A stretch of DNA of 64,000 bases. It comes from Azorhizobium oxalatiphilum (GTDB taxonomy: Bacteria; Pseudomonadota; Alphaproteobacteria; Rhizobiales; Xanthobacteraceae). The stretch is from the NCBI RefSeq assembly GCF_014635325.1, contig NZ_BMCT01000007.1, positions 295,548-359,547 of the forward strand, in the 5' to 3' direction. Both the position numbers and the translations under genes were made by a program. How positions within the stretch are numbered: position 1 is the first letter of the stretch; each line of letters begins with the position of its first letter. Of this stretch, positions 1 through 8,302 are shown in pieces. A model generated the notes under the pieces. It did not search any database. It was not told where the DNA came from and worked only from the letters and a program-made list of their open reading frames with translations.

Positions 1-583
1 AACTGACCCAGACCTGCGATCCATCCGGGGTGAATTCCGCATAGCGGGGGCGGGCATCCACCAGCACGTGATCCGTGGTCTGGTTGGTGGCGGTGTCGAT
101 GAAATGCGCCATGTTGGTGGTTTCGGAGGTGTTGACGAGCACGGTCCCGGCCGGGTTGATCCCCATGCCCTCCGGCTCGACGCCGACGGAGATCTCGGTC
201 AACACCTTGCCGCTGTCGATATCCACCACGGTGACGATGTTGTCGTCCTCATTGGCGATATAGAGCGGATTGCCGGTGGGGTGCAGGACGAACAGCTCGG
301 GGTCGGGGCCGGACGGCAGGTTCTTGATGAACTCCAGCGTCCGGGCGTTGAACACCTGCACCGTATTGTCGTCGCTGGCGCAGATGAGCAGCCACTCGCC
401 ATTCTTGGCCAGCGTGATGCCGCGCGGGCGCTGGCCGACCTTGATGGTCTTCGTCACCGTCATGGTGGTGCCGTCGATGACGCTGACCGTATTGTCCTTC
501 TCGTTGGTCACATAGGCCGTGAAGGCATCGGCGGTGGCCGTGCTCAGGAGAAGGGCGGCGCAGGCAGCAAGTCTGGACAGCAT
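1..583 (-). CDS. PQQ-associated YVTN beta-propeller protein (partial, LutD-like)
   Basis: Exported beta-propeller protein; the 3' end lies beyond the left edge, so about 194 codons are visible. It starts MLSRLAACAALLLSTATADA, a typical signal peptide cleaved near residue 20, then AYVTNEKDNTVSVIDG, the classic YVTN repeat. Further blades follow with the same pattern (LYIANEDDNIVTVVD, then VLVNTSETTNMAHFID). The start is the ATG at 581-583, 43 bases after the stop of the upstream substrate-binding-protein gene, so the two are probably co-transcribed. Proteins of this type are known as PQQ-dependent catabolism-associated beta-propellers, and a relative lies in the lanthanide uptake cluster of methylotrophs. 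The ligand here is unknown; assignment to that system rests on neighbours. Confidence 0.85.
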   Translation of the reverse strand, partial: MLSRLAACAALLLSTATADAFTAYVTNEKDNTVSVIDGTTMTVTKTIKVGQRPRGITLAKNGEWLLICASDDNTVQVFNARTLEFIKNLPSGPDPELFVLHPTGNPLYIANEDDNIVTVVDIDSGKVLTEISVGVEPEGMGINPAGTVLVNTSETTNMAHFIDTATNQTTDHVLVDARPRYAEFTPDGSQVWVS

Positions 584-626
584 GATCTTCAGCTCCCGAC
601 ACTCCGGTGGATACCAAGGACGCCAT

Positions 627-1916
627 TCATTTCGCGGCAGGGCCGGCGCGTGCCGGCAGCCTGCATTTCGTTTCCGGCCGATCGATCCCGAGCGTGTCGA
701 GTTCGGAGAACTGGTGCAGGAAGCCCGGCTGGGGCGAAACCGTCACCGGAAGCTTCGGGGTTCCGAGCAGGATCGGTTCGCGCAGCTGGCCGTTCCAGTC
801 CCGGAAGGTCAGCTTCTGCCCCTTGAAGCCGGCCACCTCGAATTCAGGGGAGCGCAGGCGCGCGGCAATGGCGGAGAAGTCGGTGGCGCGGGTGCGCGCG
901 GCGGCTTCCCCGAGGCTGCGCACCGCGAGCCAGACGTCGTAATCCTGCGGGCGCATGGTGCGGCCGGCGGAGCGCGCGAAGCGGTTCTGGAACTGGGTGG
1001 CGCCCCACTGCTCCAGCGCGGGATGCCAGCTTGCGGGGGTGAGGCCCTGCGTGCCCGCCACCGGGCGCGCGTCCCAGGTGCGGAAGGGCAGATATTCGCC
1101 GAACTGCCCGGCCTCGTCGGCGACCACCACCACATCGTGGGCGGCCGCATTCTGCGTGAACAAGGGGATCTGCTGCTGGATCTGCTCGTGGCCGCCATCG
1201 GCGCGCCGGGAGCCGGTCTCCACCGGGAAGGCGCGGTCCTCCACGATGCGCGCGCCGAAGCGCGTGGCGGCCCGCCGCATCGCAGCCGCGAACGCCATGT
1301 CCTCGGGCTGCGGCCCGACGATGAGGAACCAGCGCCGCCATTGCTTCCAGACCAGATACTGCGCCAGTGCATCGGCGAGCATGGTGCGTGAGGGGCCGGT
1401 GTGGAGCACGTTGGCGCGGCAGTCCTCCTCGCGCAGGTTCTCGTCCGGCGCGCCGGCATTGAACAGCAGCGCATCCTGCCCCTTCAGCGCGTCGGCCAGC
1501 ATCAGGACGGTGCGCGGCTGAACCGCGAGAACCAGGAAACGCTGCCCCTGCGCCACGCGCTTCTGAGCCTCCGCCACCAGCACGTCGGGTGCCGCGTCCG
1601 CGAGCACGTCGAGGCGGAACTGCTGGTTGAGGAAGCGCCCCGTATTGTTGTTGTCGGCGATGGCGAGCTTGGCGCCGGCGAGACCCTCGTCCTGCGGCGG
1701 GATGTCGAGCAAGGACAGCGGTGCGGGTTTGGCTGCCGTCTCGCGGATGAGCAGGATGTCAATGATGCCCGGCGGGGTCGCAGGCGGGGATTGCGCATGG
1801 GCGCCTGACGGCCCGCCCATGAGCCATGGCACGCCCACCGCAAGAGCGATGGCCAACGCACATACTGCCCTTGATCGGTGAATGCGGCGGCGGGCCTCGC
1901 ATTCCTCCATGCGCAC
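627..1916 (-). CDS. PQQ-associated ABC transporter substrate-binding protein (LutA-like)
   Basis: 429-residue periplasmic binding protein of the branched-chain amino-acid-type fold (type I). An N-terminal signal peptide ends near residue 42 (GAHAQ). The mature part opens with IIDILLIRET and contains the DNNNTGRFLNQQF segment and a C-terminal lobe with FRDWNGQLREPILLG. These resemble the family described as PQQ-dependent catabolism-associated ABC substrate-binding proteins, which sits beside PQQ-dependent alcohol dehydrogenases and in the methylotroph lut locus. No permease or ATPase gene is visible; they may lie left of the window after the beta-propeller gene. The true start may be an internal Met (residue 3), which hardly changes the signal peptide. 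The ligand (lanthanide complex, PQQ or another small molecule) cannot be read from sequence. Confidence 0.85.
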   Translation of the reverse strand: MRMEECEARRRIHRSRAVCALAIALAVGVPWLMGGPSGAHAQSPPATPPGIIDILLIRETAAKPAPLSLLDIPPQDEGLAGAKLAIADNNNTGRFLNQQFRLDVLADAAPDVLVAEAQKRVAQGQRFLVLAVQPRTVLMLADALKGQDALLFNAGAPDENLREEDCRANVLHTGPSRTMLADALAQYLVWKQWRRWFLIVGPQPEDMAFAAAMRRAATRFGARIVEDRAFPVETGSRRADGGHEQIQQQIPLFTQNAAAHDVVVVADEAGQFGEYLPFRTWDARPVAGTQGLTPASWHPALEQWGATQFQNRFARSAGRTMRPQDYDVWLAVRSLGEAAARTRATDFSAIAARLRSPEFEVAGFKGQKLTFRDWNGQLREPILLGTPKLPVTVSPQPGFLHQFSELDTLGIDRPETKCRLPARAGPAAK

Positions 1917-2338
1917 TCCCAGGCGGCCAACTGACCGCTCTCTTATTATCGTTAAAGGCTGCGCTCTGGCGTCCGGCAGGTCAAGGGCTTGCCTGTCTAT
2001 CCGCGCAGCCGTTCCTCGCTGCTCTTGGCGTCTTAAGAAGATAGCTGCCTATATTGGCGGGTCACGCGTACCTGCTTCTCGCCAGTCGAGGTATCCTTCT
2101 CGTCATTTATTGTGCGTTGCACGCATTTTGTATGTGTTGACAATCGTTTGCCTCCCCATAACTTGACGGTGGGTTGGGAGAGCAATTGCAAACATAACAA
2201 TTGAGAGCATTGAGACGCGAGTTGTGCGCTCCGTCACGCTCCGCGCCTGCGAAGGGGCGTGGAGAGCCTGGGGCCAGCTGCTGCGCCACGATGTCGCGAG
2301 CCGGTGGGAAACCCCGGCAGGGGGCGAAAGGGCTTGGG
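1917..2338. other. Divergent intergenic region upstream of the TonB receptor
   Basis: About 420 bases between the binding-protein gene (leftward) and the receptor gene (rightward). It is less GC-rich than its surroundings between 1930 and 2200. A TTGACA hexamer lies at 2137-2142 and a second TTGACG at 2163-2168, neither with a convincing -10 at 17 bases. CAATTG occurs twice around 2183-2203. A hairpin with GCCGG/CCGGC arms lies near 2298-2318, just before the chosen receptor start. It must hold both divergent promoters; I do not recognise a known regulator site or riboswitch. Confidence 0.5.
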
Positions 2339-4804
2339 ATGATGGGGCTGATTTCTCGGCGCGCCATTGCGGCTGCGCTCGGCTTTGCGACGACACTGCC
2401 GGTCTTCGTGACGATGATTCCTTACAGAGCAAGCGCACAACAGGCCACGCCGGCACCGGCGGGGCGGGTGGTGGAGCTGCCCATCGTGCAGGTGGTGGAT
2501 ACGTCTCCGCTCGCAGGCGCCGGGATCGCCGCGGACAAGGTGCCCGGTGCGGTGTACGGGGTGAGCGCGCAGGATTTTCAGCGCCTCTACACCTTCTCCG
2601 TCACGGACGGGCTGTTTCAATATATTCCGGGCGTGACCACGTCGGACGTGCAGGGCAACCCGTTCTTTCAGGACTTCCGCTATCGCGGCTTCGCCGCCTC
2701 GCCGTTGCAGGGCACGCCGCAGGGCATCGCCGTCTACCAGAACGGCATCCGCCTGAATGAAGCCTTCGGCGACACGGTCAACTGGGATCTCGTCCCGACC
2801 ATCGCCATCGACCGCGCCGACGTCTATGCCAACAACCCGGTCTTCGGCCTGAACGCGCTCGGCGGCGCCGTCTCCATCCAGATGAAGAACGGCTTCACCT
2901 ATCACGGTCTGGAGGGCACCATTCAGGGCGGCTCGTTCGGTCAGGTCGGCGGCTCCGTCCAGTATGGCATCGAGAAGGACGGCGTCGGCCTCTATGTGGC
3001 GGCGGATGCGCTGCGCGAGGACGGCTGGCGTCTCCAGTCACCCTCCGAGCTGGTGCGCTTCTATGGCGATCTCGGCTGGAAGGGCGACAAGGGCGAGGTG
3101 CACATCACCGCCCAGCTCGCCCGCAACAGTCTGGGCGTGATCGGCCCGACGCCGGTGGAGATGCTCGCGTTCGACAATGCCTCGGTCTACACATGGCCGC
3201 AGACCACCACCAACGCGGTGGGGGCGCTGGCGCTGAACGGGAAATACGATCTTTCCGACGCCTGGCAGCTGCAGGGCACCCTGTATGTGCGGCGGTTCAA
3301 GCAGGCGCATGTGGATGGCAACGATGCGGAGCTGGAAGGGTGCAGCGCGCGCTGGAATCCGACCATCCCGTCCGGGCGCCTGTGCCTGGAGGAGGATGAT
3401 TTCACAGGTCCCCCCGGCGGCGGCACCGTGGCCTCGAACCCGCTCTATGCGGCGTTCCGCAGCCAGATGGTCCTCTACAACCAGCTCGGCCAGACCGTCC
3501 CCTTCGCATCGCTGCCGGACAATGTGCTCTATGGCGTGATCAACCGCACCAACACCGAGACCACCACCACGGGCGGCTCGGTACAGGCGGTGAGCAATGC
3601 GCCGCTGCTCGGCCACGGCAATCACTTCGTGATTGGCGGCAGCGTGGACTACAGCACCATCAACTTCCAGTCCTCCGCCGAGCTTGGCCTGACGGATGTC
3701 AACACGCTGGGCGTTTCCGGGCTTGGCGTCATTCTGGCGAACAGGCCCAACACGTCCCTGCCGTCGGAATATGTGGTCACATATCTGCCGGTGAACCTGA
3801 ACGCCACCACCACCTATTACGGCCTCTACGCCACCGATGCCTTCGACATCACCGACCGCCTGACCTCCACCTGGGGGGCCCGGCTGAACATCGCGCGCAT
3901 TTCCATGAGCGACGGCAGCGGCATCAGTCCGGAGCTGAATGGCGATTACACCTTTTCCCGCGTCAACCCGATGCTGGGCCTCACCTACAAGCTGACGCCC
4001 GACATCAGCCTGTATGGCGGCTATTCGGAATCCAACCGCGCGCCGACGCCTCTGGAGCTGAACTGCGCCGATCCGAACCGGCCGTGCATTCTGGAGAATT
4101 CGCTGGTTGCCGATCCGCCGCTCAATCAGGTGGTGTCGCACACCTATGAGGCGGGCCTGCGCGGCCGCCATGGGGCTCTGGGGGGCCTCGTCGACTGGAA
4201 GGTCGGCTTCTACCGGACCGACGCCGACGACGACATCATCGCGCTGGCGAGCCCGCAGACGGGCTATGGCTATTACACCAACGTGCCGAGCACGCGCCGG
4301 CAGGGCTTTGAGGCCAGCGTGCAATATGCCTCCGGCCCGTGGATGTTCTACGCCAATTACAGCTATATCGACGCCACCTTCCAGTTCTCCGGCGCGCTGT
4401 CCTCGCCCAACAATCCGTCCGCCGTGGATGGCGAGGTTTTCGTGACGCCGGGCGACCATATGCCTGGAATCCCCACCCAGACGCTGAAAGTCGGCATGGA
4501 TTACATGATCACGCCGCAATGGAAGGTCGGCGGCGACATCATCGCGGCCTCCAGCCAGTATTATGTGGGCGACGAGGCGAACCAGAATCCGAAGCTTCCG
4601 GGCTACTGGATCGCCAATATCCGGACCTCCTACCAGATCACCCGGAATTTCCAGGTGTTCGCGCTGGCCAACAACATCTTCAATGAGAAATACGCGACCT
4701 ATGGCACGTATTTCGACACGGGCTATCTCGGTCTCAACAATCCGGAGATGCAGACGCCGGGGCAGCCCCTCGCTGTCTATGTGGGCGCCCGGGGGACGTT
4801 CTGA
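2339..4804 (+). CDS. TonB-dependent outer-membrane receptor (LutH-like by context)
   Basis: About 821 residues. From the chosen ATG the signal peptide runs MMGLISRRAIAAALGFATT to ASA|QQ. A possible TonB box (ELPIVQVV) follows, then a plug domain (VPGAVYGVSAQDFQRL, GGAVSIQMKN near its end) and a long beta-barrel ending ..YVGARGTF, with the terminal Phe expected of outer-membrane proteins. AAAGGG at 2327-2332 is a plausible ribosome site; an upstream ATG at 2291 would put a hydrophilic stretch before the signal peptide and is less likely. It is transcribed away from a PQQ-associated binding protein and beta-propeller. In methylotrophs this gene set imports lanthanides, with the TonB receptor as outer-membrane gate. 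The substrate is inferred from neighbours only; siderophore or other metallophore uptake is an alternative. Confidence 0.9.
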   Translation: MMGLISRRAIAAALGFATTLPVFVTMIPYRASAQQATPAPAGRVVELPIVQVVDTSPLAGAGIAADKVPGAVYGVSAQDFQRLYTFSVTDGLFQYIPGVTTSDVQGNPFFQDFRYRGFAASPLQGTPQGIAVYQNGIRLNEAFGDTVNWDLVPTIAIDRADVYANNPVFGLNALGGAVSIQMKNGFTYHGLEGTIQGGSFGQVGGSVQYGIEKDGVGLYVAADALREDGWRLQSPSELVRFYGDLGWKGDKGEVHITAQLARNSLGVIGPTPVEMLAFDNASVYTWPQTTTNAVGALALNGKYDLSDAWQLQGTLYVRRFKQAHVDGNDAELEGCSARWNPTIPSGRLCLEEDDFTGPPGGGTVASNPLYAAFRSQMVLYNQLGQTVPFASLPDNVLYGVINRTNTETTTTGGSVQAVSNAPLLGHGNHFVIGGSVDYSTINFQSSAELGLTDVNTLGVSGLGVILANRPNTSLPSEYVVTYLPVNLNATTTYYGLYATDAFDITDRLTSTWGARLNIARISMSDGSGISPELNGDYTFSRVNPMLGLTYKLTPDISLYGGYSESNRAPTPLELNCADPNRPCILENSLVADPPLNQVVSHTYEAGLRGRHGALGGLVDWKVGFYRTDADDDIIALASPQTGYGYYTNVPSTRRQGFEASVQYASGPWMFYANYSYIDATFQFSGALSSPNNPSAVDGEVFVTPGDHMPGIPTQTLKVGMDYMITPQWKVGGDIIAASSQYYVGDEANQNPKLPGYWIANIRTSYQITRNFQVFALANNIFNEKYATYGTYFDTGYLGLNNPEMQTPGQPLAVYVGARGTF

Positions 4805-4985
4805 GAGGCGCGGGGAGGGGGAGACGGTTGTTTCCCCCGACCGCAGCACGCTGAAGACGGCCGCGCGCGTGACAGAACTCCGTGTCGCGAGCCGTCGGGA
4901 CGACGCGTGAACGCGATGGGGAACCGCATAGGGAAATCGATGGGGAGTGTTTCGGGTGCGAGTATCGCTAAACCCGAGAAGTAAA

Positions 4986-5062
4986 TGGCGCGCCCGAAAG
5001 GATTCGAACCTCTGACCCCCAGATTCGTAGTCTGGTGCTCTATCCAGCTGAGCTACGGGCGC
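4986..5062 (-). tRNA. tRNA-Arg (anticodon ACG)
   Basis: 77 bases including an encoded CCA (4986-4988 on the plus strand read as TGG). Acceptor arms GCGCCCG (5056-5062) and CGGGCGC (4990-4996) pair perfectly. The D arm AGCTCAGCTGGATAGAGC, anticodon loop CTACGAA with ACG and T arm GGTTCGAATCC are all present. ACG is normally deaminated to ICG by TadA and reads CGU, CGC and CGA. It stands alone, downstream of the histidine kinase gene on the same strand. Confidence 0.97.
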
Positions 5063-5289
5063 GTTTCCCTTTGGAGATCAAGGACGAAGCACTGGGCTTC
5101 ACCACGATCCGGAGGCTGGACCTCCGAGGGCCCGCTGCGGTGTTCCGTCAGCGAGGGTTCGTCAGTTACTGCCTTTTCGAAGGCATGGCAAGCCCGATCG
5201 CCGTCAAACTGTCATCCGCAACACCGGCCTGTGGACAGCGCAGGGCGCAAAGCCATGATCTTCCGTCTGGCCCGCTCGCCTAGGGCGCG

Positions 5290-6774
5290 TCAGGCGCGGG
5301 CGCGCTGGGCGCGCTGGCGCAGTTCGATGGGACGGTCGGGCAGGGAAATGAGGAAGGTGGCGCCCAGCGTGCCGTCCAGAAGCCGCAGCTCGCCGCCATG
5401 GGCCCGCACCAGCTCGTCGGCAATCGGCAGGCCGAGGCCGGTGCCGCCCGGCCGGGCAGACGCCTGGAAGGCCGCGAACAGGCGGTCCCGCAGCTGCGGC
5501 GGGATGCCGGGGCCGGTGTCGGAGAGTTCGATCTCCACCACCGAGCCCACCCGGCGGGCGCTGATGCGGATCTGGTCGCGCTCCGGCGTGTTGGGCGCGC
5601 GCGCCTCCAGCGCCTGCCGCGCGTTACGGGCGATGTTCAGCAGAACGCGGAACAGCTGGTCCGGATCTGCGTCCGCCCACAGATTGCGCTCCACCGCCGC
5701 CACCCAGCCGATGGGCGCGGCCTCGCTGAGGCCCAGCGTCTCGCGCACCTCGGCGATGAGGGCGGCCACGTCCACCTCGCGGCGGTCGGGCAGGGGCTCC
5801 TGCGCGCGGCCGTAGGAGAGGGTCTGCTGGCAATAGGCGATGGCCCGGTCGAGCGCCGCCATGAGCTTGGGGGCGAAGCGCTGCACGGCCGGATCGGGAA
5901 TGGACACCAGACGGTCCGAGATGAGCTGGGCGGAGGCCAGCAGGTTGCGCAGATCGTGGTTGATCTTGGACACCGCGAGGCCGAGGGCGGCCAGATGGGT
6001 CTTCTGGGCCAGCGTCTGCGCCAGCTCGGTCTGCATCTCGGCCAGCGCCTCCTCGGCCACCCCGATCTCGTCGCCACGGCCGGAGGGCACGATGATGCGC
6101 GAGGCATCCTCGGGCGCCTCATGGAAATCGGACATGCGCCGGGTGAGCTGGCGCATGGGGCGCACGAACATCCAGTGCAGGCTGGAATAGATCAGCACGC
6201 CCACCAGCACGGCCACCACCAGCGAGATGCCGAGCAAGGTGGCGGCGAAGCGCAGCATGGCGGTGCGCAGCGGCGTCTCGGCGATGACGATCTCAAGGAA
6301 CTCGCCGCCGCGCGGTGCATCGCCCACCACGCGCAGGGTGCGGCCATTGCCGGCGCAGAGCGTGTCGAAGGCATCCGCCACCGCCCGCCAGAGCGTGGTG
6401 TCGCGGGTGTCCACATGGTGGTCGATGGGCGGAGGCATGTCCGACATGGCGAGCAGGCGCCGCGTGTCCTCGCGCTTCACCACCACCACCTTGGCGCCGA
6501 CGCTCTGGAGGAGCTGGCGGGTGAGGTCGGCGGGGATGGTGTCCTCCGGCGCGGCATCGAGCACGAGGGCGGCGATCCGCGCGGCGGCGAGGCGGTCGGA
6601 AATCCAGGCCAGACGGTAATTGGCCAGCGCCGGCACGAAGATGGCGATTTCCGCCAGCGTGACGAAGACGACGGTCAGCACCAGCAGCTTTCCGGACAGG
6701 CCGAAGCGCACCCGCCGTTCCGCGGCAGGCTGTGCGGTCGTCCTGGTGCCTTGCTGGTCCACTGGCAGTCCCAC
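5290..6774 (-). CDS. Orphan membrane sensor histidine kinase
   Basis: 494 residues from a GTG start chosen because GGAGAG lies about 8 bases upstream; a TTG 18 bases earlier is also open. First membrane helix at about residues 29-53, a periplasmic sensing loop of some 125 residues, second helix around 186-204, then a HAMP linker. The phosphoacceptor box reads VSKINHDLRNLLASA with His near residue 273. This H-D-L-R-N form differs from the common H-E-L-R-T. The ATP-binding part has SDTGPGIPPQ and GGTGLGLPIADELVRAHGG. No response regulator is adjacent, so its partner is unknown. The periplasmic loop suggests an extracellular signal, but I cannot name it. Confidence 0.88.
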   Translation of the reverse strand: MGLPVDQQGTRTTAQPAAERRVRFGLSGKLLVLTVVFVTLAEIAIFVPALANYRLAWISDRLAAARIAALVLDAAPEDTIPADLTRQLLQSVGAKVVVVKREDTRRLLAMSDMPPPIDHHVDTRDTTLWRAVADAFDTLCAGNGRTLRVVGDAPRGGEFLEIVIAETPLRTAMLRFAATLLGISLVVAVLVGVLIYSSLHWMFVRPMRQLTRRMSDFHEAPEDASRIIVPSGRGDEIGVAEEALAEMQTELAQTLAQKTHLAALGLAVSKINHDLRNLLASAQLISDRLVSIPDPAVQRFAPKLMAALDRAIAYCQQTLSYGRAQEPLPDRREVDVAALIAEVRETLGLSEAAPIGWVAAVERNLWADADPDQLFRVLLNIARNARQALEARAPNTPERDQIRISARRVGSVVEIELSDTGPGIPPQLRDRLFAAFQASARPGGTGLGLPIADELVRAHGGELRLLDGTLGATFLISLPDRPIELRQRAQRARA

Positions 6775-6958
6775 GCCCTCTCCTACGCGCAACCATAGGG
6801 AAATGGATGCGCGCTGACTCGCGGCTACGTGAAGAAAGGGGCGTTTTGGTGTGCGAATGCGAAAAAGACGTTCGCAGGCGGAGGTATCCCCGCTTCGAAA
6901 TAGTTCATGCCGTTAGGGAATTGTCCGCGCCGGGGAGGCGGAAACAGTGTTCCGGGGG

Positions 6959-7351
6959 CTATTCCTCTTCGCCGAAGCGATCGGCGACCAGCGCCTCGAG
7001 GGCATCCAGCACCGCCTCGGCCTGATTGCCGGTAGCCGTGACCACCACGCTGGTGCCGGGGGCTGCGGCGAGCATCATCAGGCCCATGATGGAATTGCCG
7101 CCCACCGCCTCGCCATTGCGGCAGACGGTGACATGGGCGTCGAAGGCTTCCACCTTCTGCACGAACTTGGCGGACGCCCGCGCGTGCAGGCCGCGCTTGT
7201 TGATGATGGGCAGGCGCCGCACCAGCGCATTCTCCGCCGCCGGCACCCCGCAGGCGGCTTCCACCTCGGCGGGCTGCACCTCGGCGGGCTTCGCGTCCGC
7301 GTCAGCGAGGGGCTGCGGGCTATTTTCCGGCAAGGACGCGGCTTGCGACAT
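6959..7351 (-). CDS. ptsH: HPr-family phosphocarrier of the regulatory PTS
   Basis: 130 residues. Residues about 46-125 are a normal HPr domain: the phospho-His lies in RGLHARAS (His56) and the regulatory Ser site in GNSIMGLMML (Ser87), the residue phosphorylated by HPr kinase. An unusual N-terminal extension of about 45 residues is rich in Ala, Pro and Glu and has a short repeat (PAEVQPAEVEAA). The gene overlaps the end of the EIIA gene by 32 bases, so translation is probably coupled. With HprK upstream and no sugar permease, this is the nitrogen/carbon regulatory PTS of alphaproteobacteria rather than a sugar transporter. Confidence 0.9.
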   Translation of the reverse strand: MSQAASLPENSPQPLADADAKPAEVQPAEVEAACGVPAAENALVRRLPIINKRGLHARASAKFVQKVEAFDAHVTVCRNGEAVGGNSIMGLMMLAAAPGTSVVVTATGNQAEAVLDALEALVADRFGEEE

Positions 7352-7721
7352 TGATGTATTTCCGGCCCGCTTCCTGGGCGATGTTCACCGCCTCGGCCAG
7401 CGGCAGCTCGCCGCGCACCTTGGCCAGCTTCACCAGCATGGGCAGGTTGATGCCGGCCACCACTTCCACATCCGGTGCGTTCATCACCGAAATGGCGAGG
7501 TTGGACGGGGTGCCGCCGAACATGTCGGTGAGGATAACCACACCCTGTCCGGATTGCACTTGCGCGACAGCGTCAATGATATCGTGCCGCCGACGCTCCA
7601 TGTCGTCGTCGGGACCGATGGTCACGGCCGCGATCTGGGTTTGCGGACCCATGACGTGCTCCAGGGCGGAGCAGAACTCAGCGGCCAGGCGGCCATGGGT
7701 GACGAGCACAAGACCGATCAT
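7320..7721 (-). CDS. PTS EIIA component, mannose family (regulatory)
   Basis: 133 residues, the length of a single EIIA-Man domain. MIGLVLVTHGRLA carries the phosphoacceptor His9, and ILTDMFGGTPSN is the conserved family segment. It receives phosphate from HPr. In alphaproteobacteria a lone EIIA-Man with HPr and HprK acts in regulation, since no EIIB/C/D genes accompany it, and none is seen here. The gene lies between hprK and the HPr gene and overlaps the latter. Confidence 0.92.
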   Translation of the reverse strand: MIGLVLVTHGRLAAEFCSALEHVMGPQTQIAAVTIGPDDDMERRRHDIIDAVAQVQSGQGVVILTDMFGGTPSNLAISVMNAPDVEVVAGINLPMLVKLAKVRGELPLAEAVNIAQEAGRKYINVASRVLAGK

Positions 7722-7828
7722 GTTGCCTCCGCCTCCACCTCTTCAAGGGTGAAGGCCTTCCCGCCCAGCGGGGAAGCCATATTCAGAGCGGCTCAAAAAT
7801 TACGCAAGGGGTGCAGCGCACAATTGCA

Positions 7829-8299
7829 TTACATATTGTTCATCGCTTCGGTGGCCAATGCGGCCGCCAGCACCGGCACAGGGTCCGCACCCTCCGGCAG
7901 TGCGATCCGGAAAAGCGTTACGCTTTCAAGGCTTGCGATCTGTGCCTCTGGCATGGGCAGCCGCATGGCGTCGGTCGCACACAGATCGACCAGCCATTTA
8001 ACCTTCACAGAAAAAAGATGGGGAACCCGGCGCAGGCCGAGGTAGCGCACCTCGATGAGGCCGGCCAGCGCCTCCGGCGGGCGGGCGATCAGGGCGCCAT
8101 CGGCTACCGCGAGGTGCACCCGGTCGTCCGCCACCAGCCGGGCGGGGGGGAGCGAACGGGGCGGGTCGAGCATCAGGCGCAGCGCGAGGGTGGACTTGCC
8201 CGAGCCGGACGGACCGCGGATCAGCACCCCCGTTTCGCCCACCGCCACGCAGGTGCCGTGGATGCTGGCGCCTGCGGGGGAGGGGGCGGGCGTGGTCAC
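7829..8299 (-). CDS. hprK: HPr kinase/phosphorylase (short alphaproteobacterial type)
   Basis: 156 residues, about half the length of the Firmicutes enzyme: only the catalytic domain is present. The P-loop GPSGSGKS is at residues 29-36 and the segment ARLVADDRVHL follows the usual HprK layout. It phosphorylates and dephosphorylates the regulatory Ser of HPr using ATP or pyrophosphate/phosphate. The GTG start lies three bases after the chvG stop, so chvI-chvG-hprK probably form one transcript with EIIA and HPr. This linkage suggests the envelope sensor and the PTS share control, as reported in several Rhizobiales. Confidence 0.92.
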   Translation of the reverse strand: MTTPAPSPAGASIHGTCVAVGETGVLIRGPSGSGKSTLALRLMLDPPRSLPPARLVADDRVHLAVADGALIARPPEALAGLIEVRYLGLRRVPHLFSVKVKWLVDLCATDAMRLPMPEAQIASLESVTLFRIALPEGADPVPVLAAALATEAMNNM

Positions 8300-8302
8300 G
8301 GC

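Noticed and set aside
2220..2338. A possible cobalamin riboswitch before the TonB receptor
   Set aside because: A GCCGG hairpin and a stretch vaguely like the B12 box exist, but the other conserved blocks are missing.
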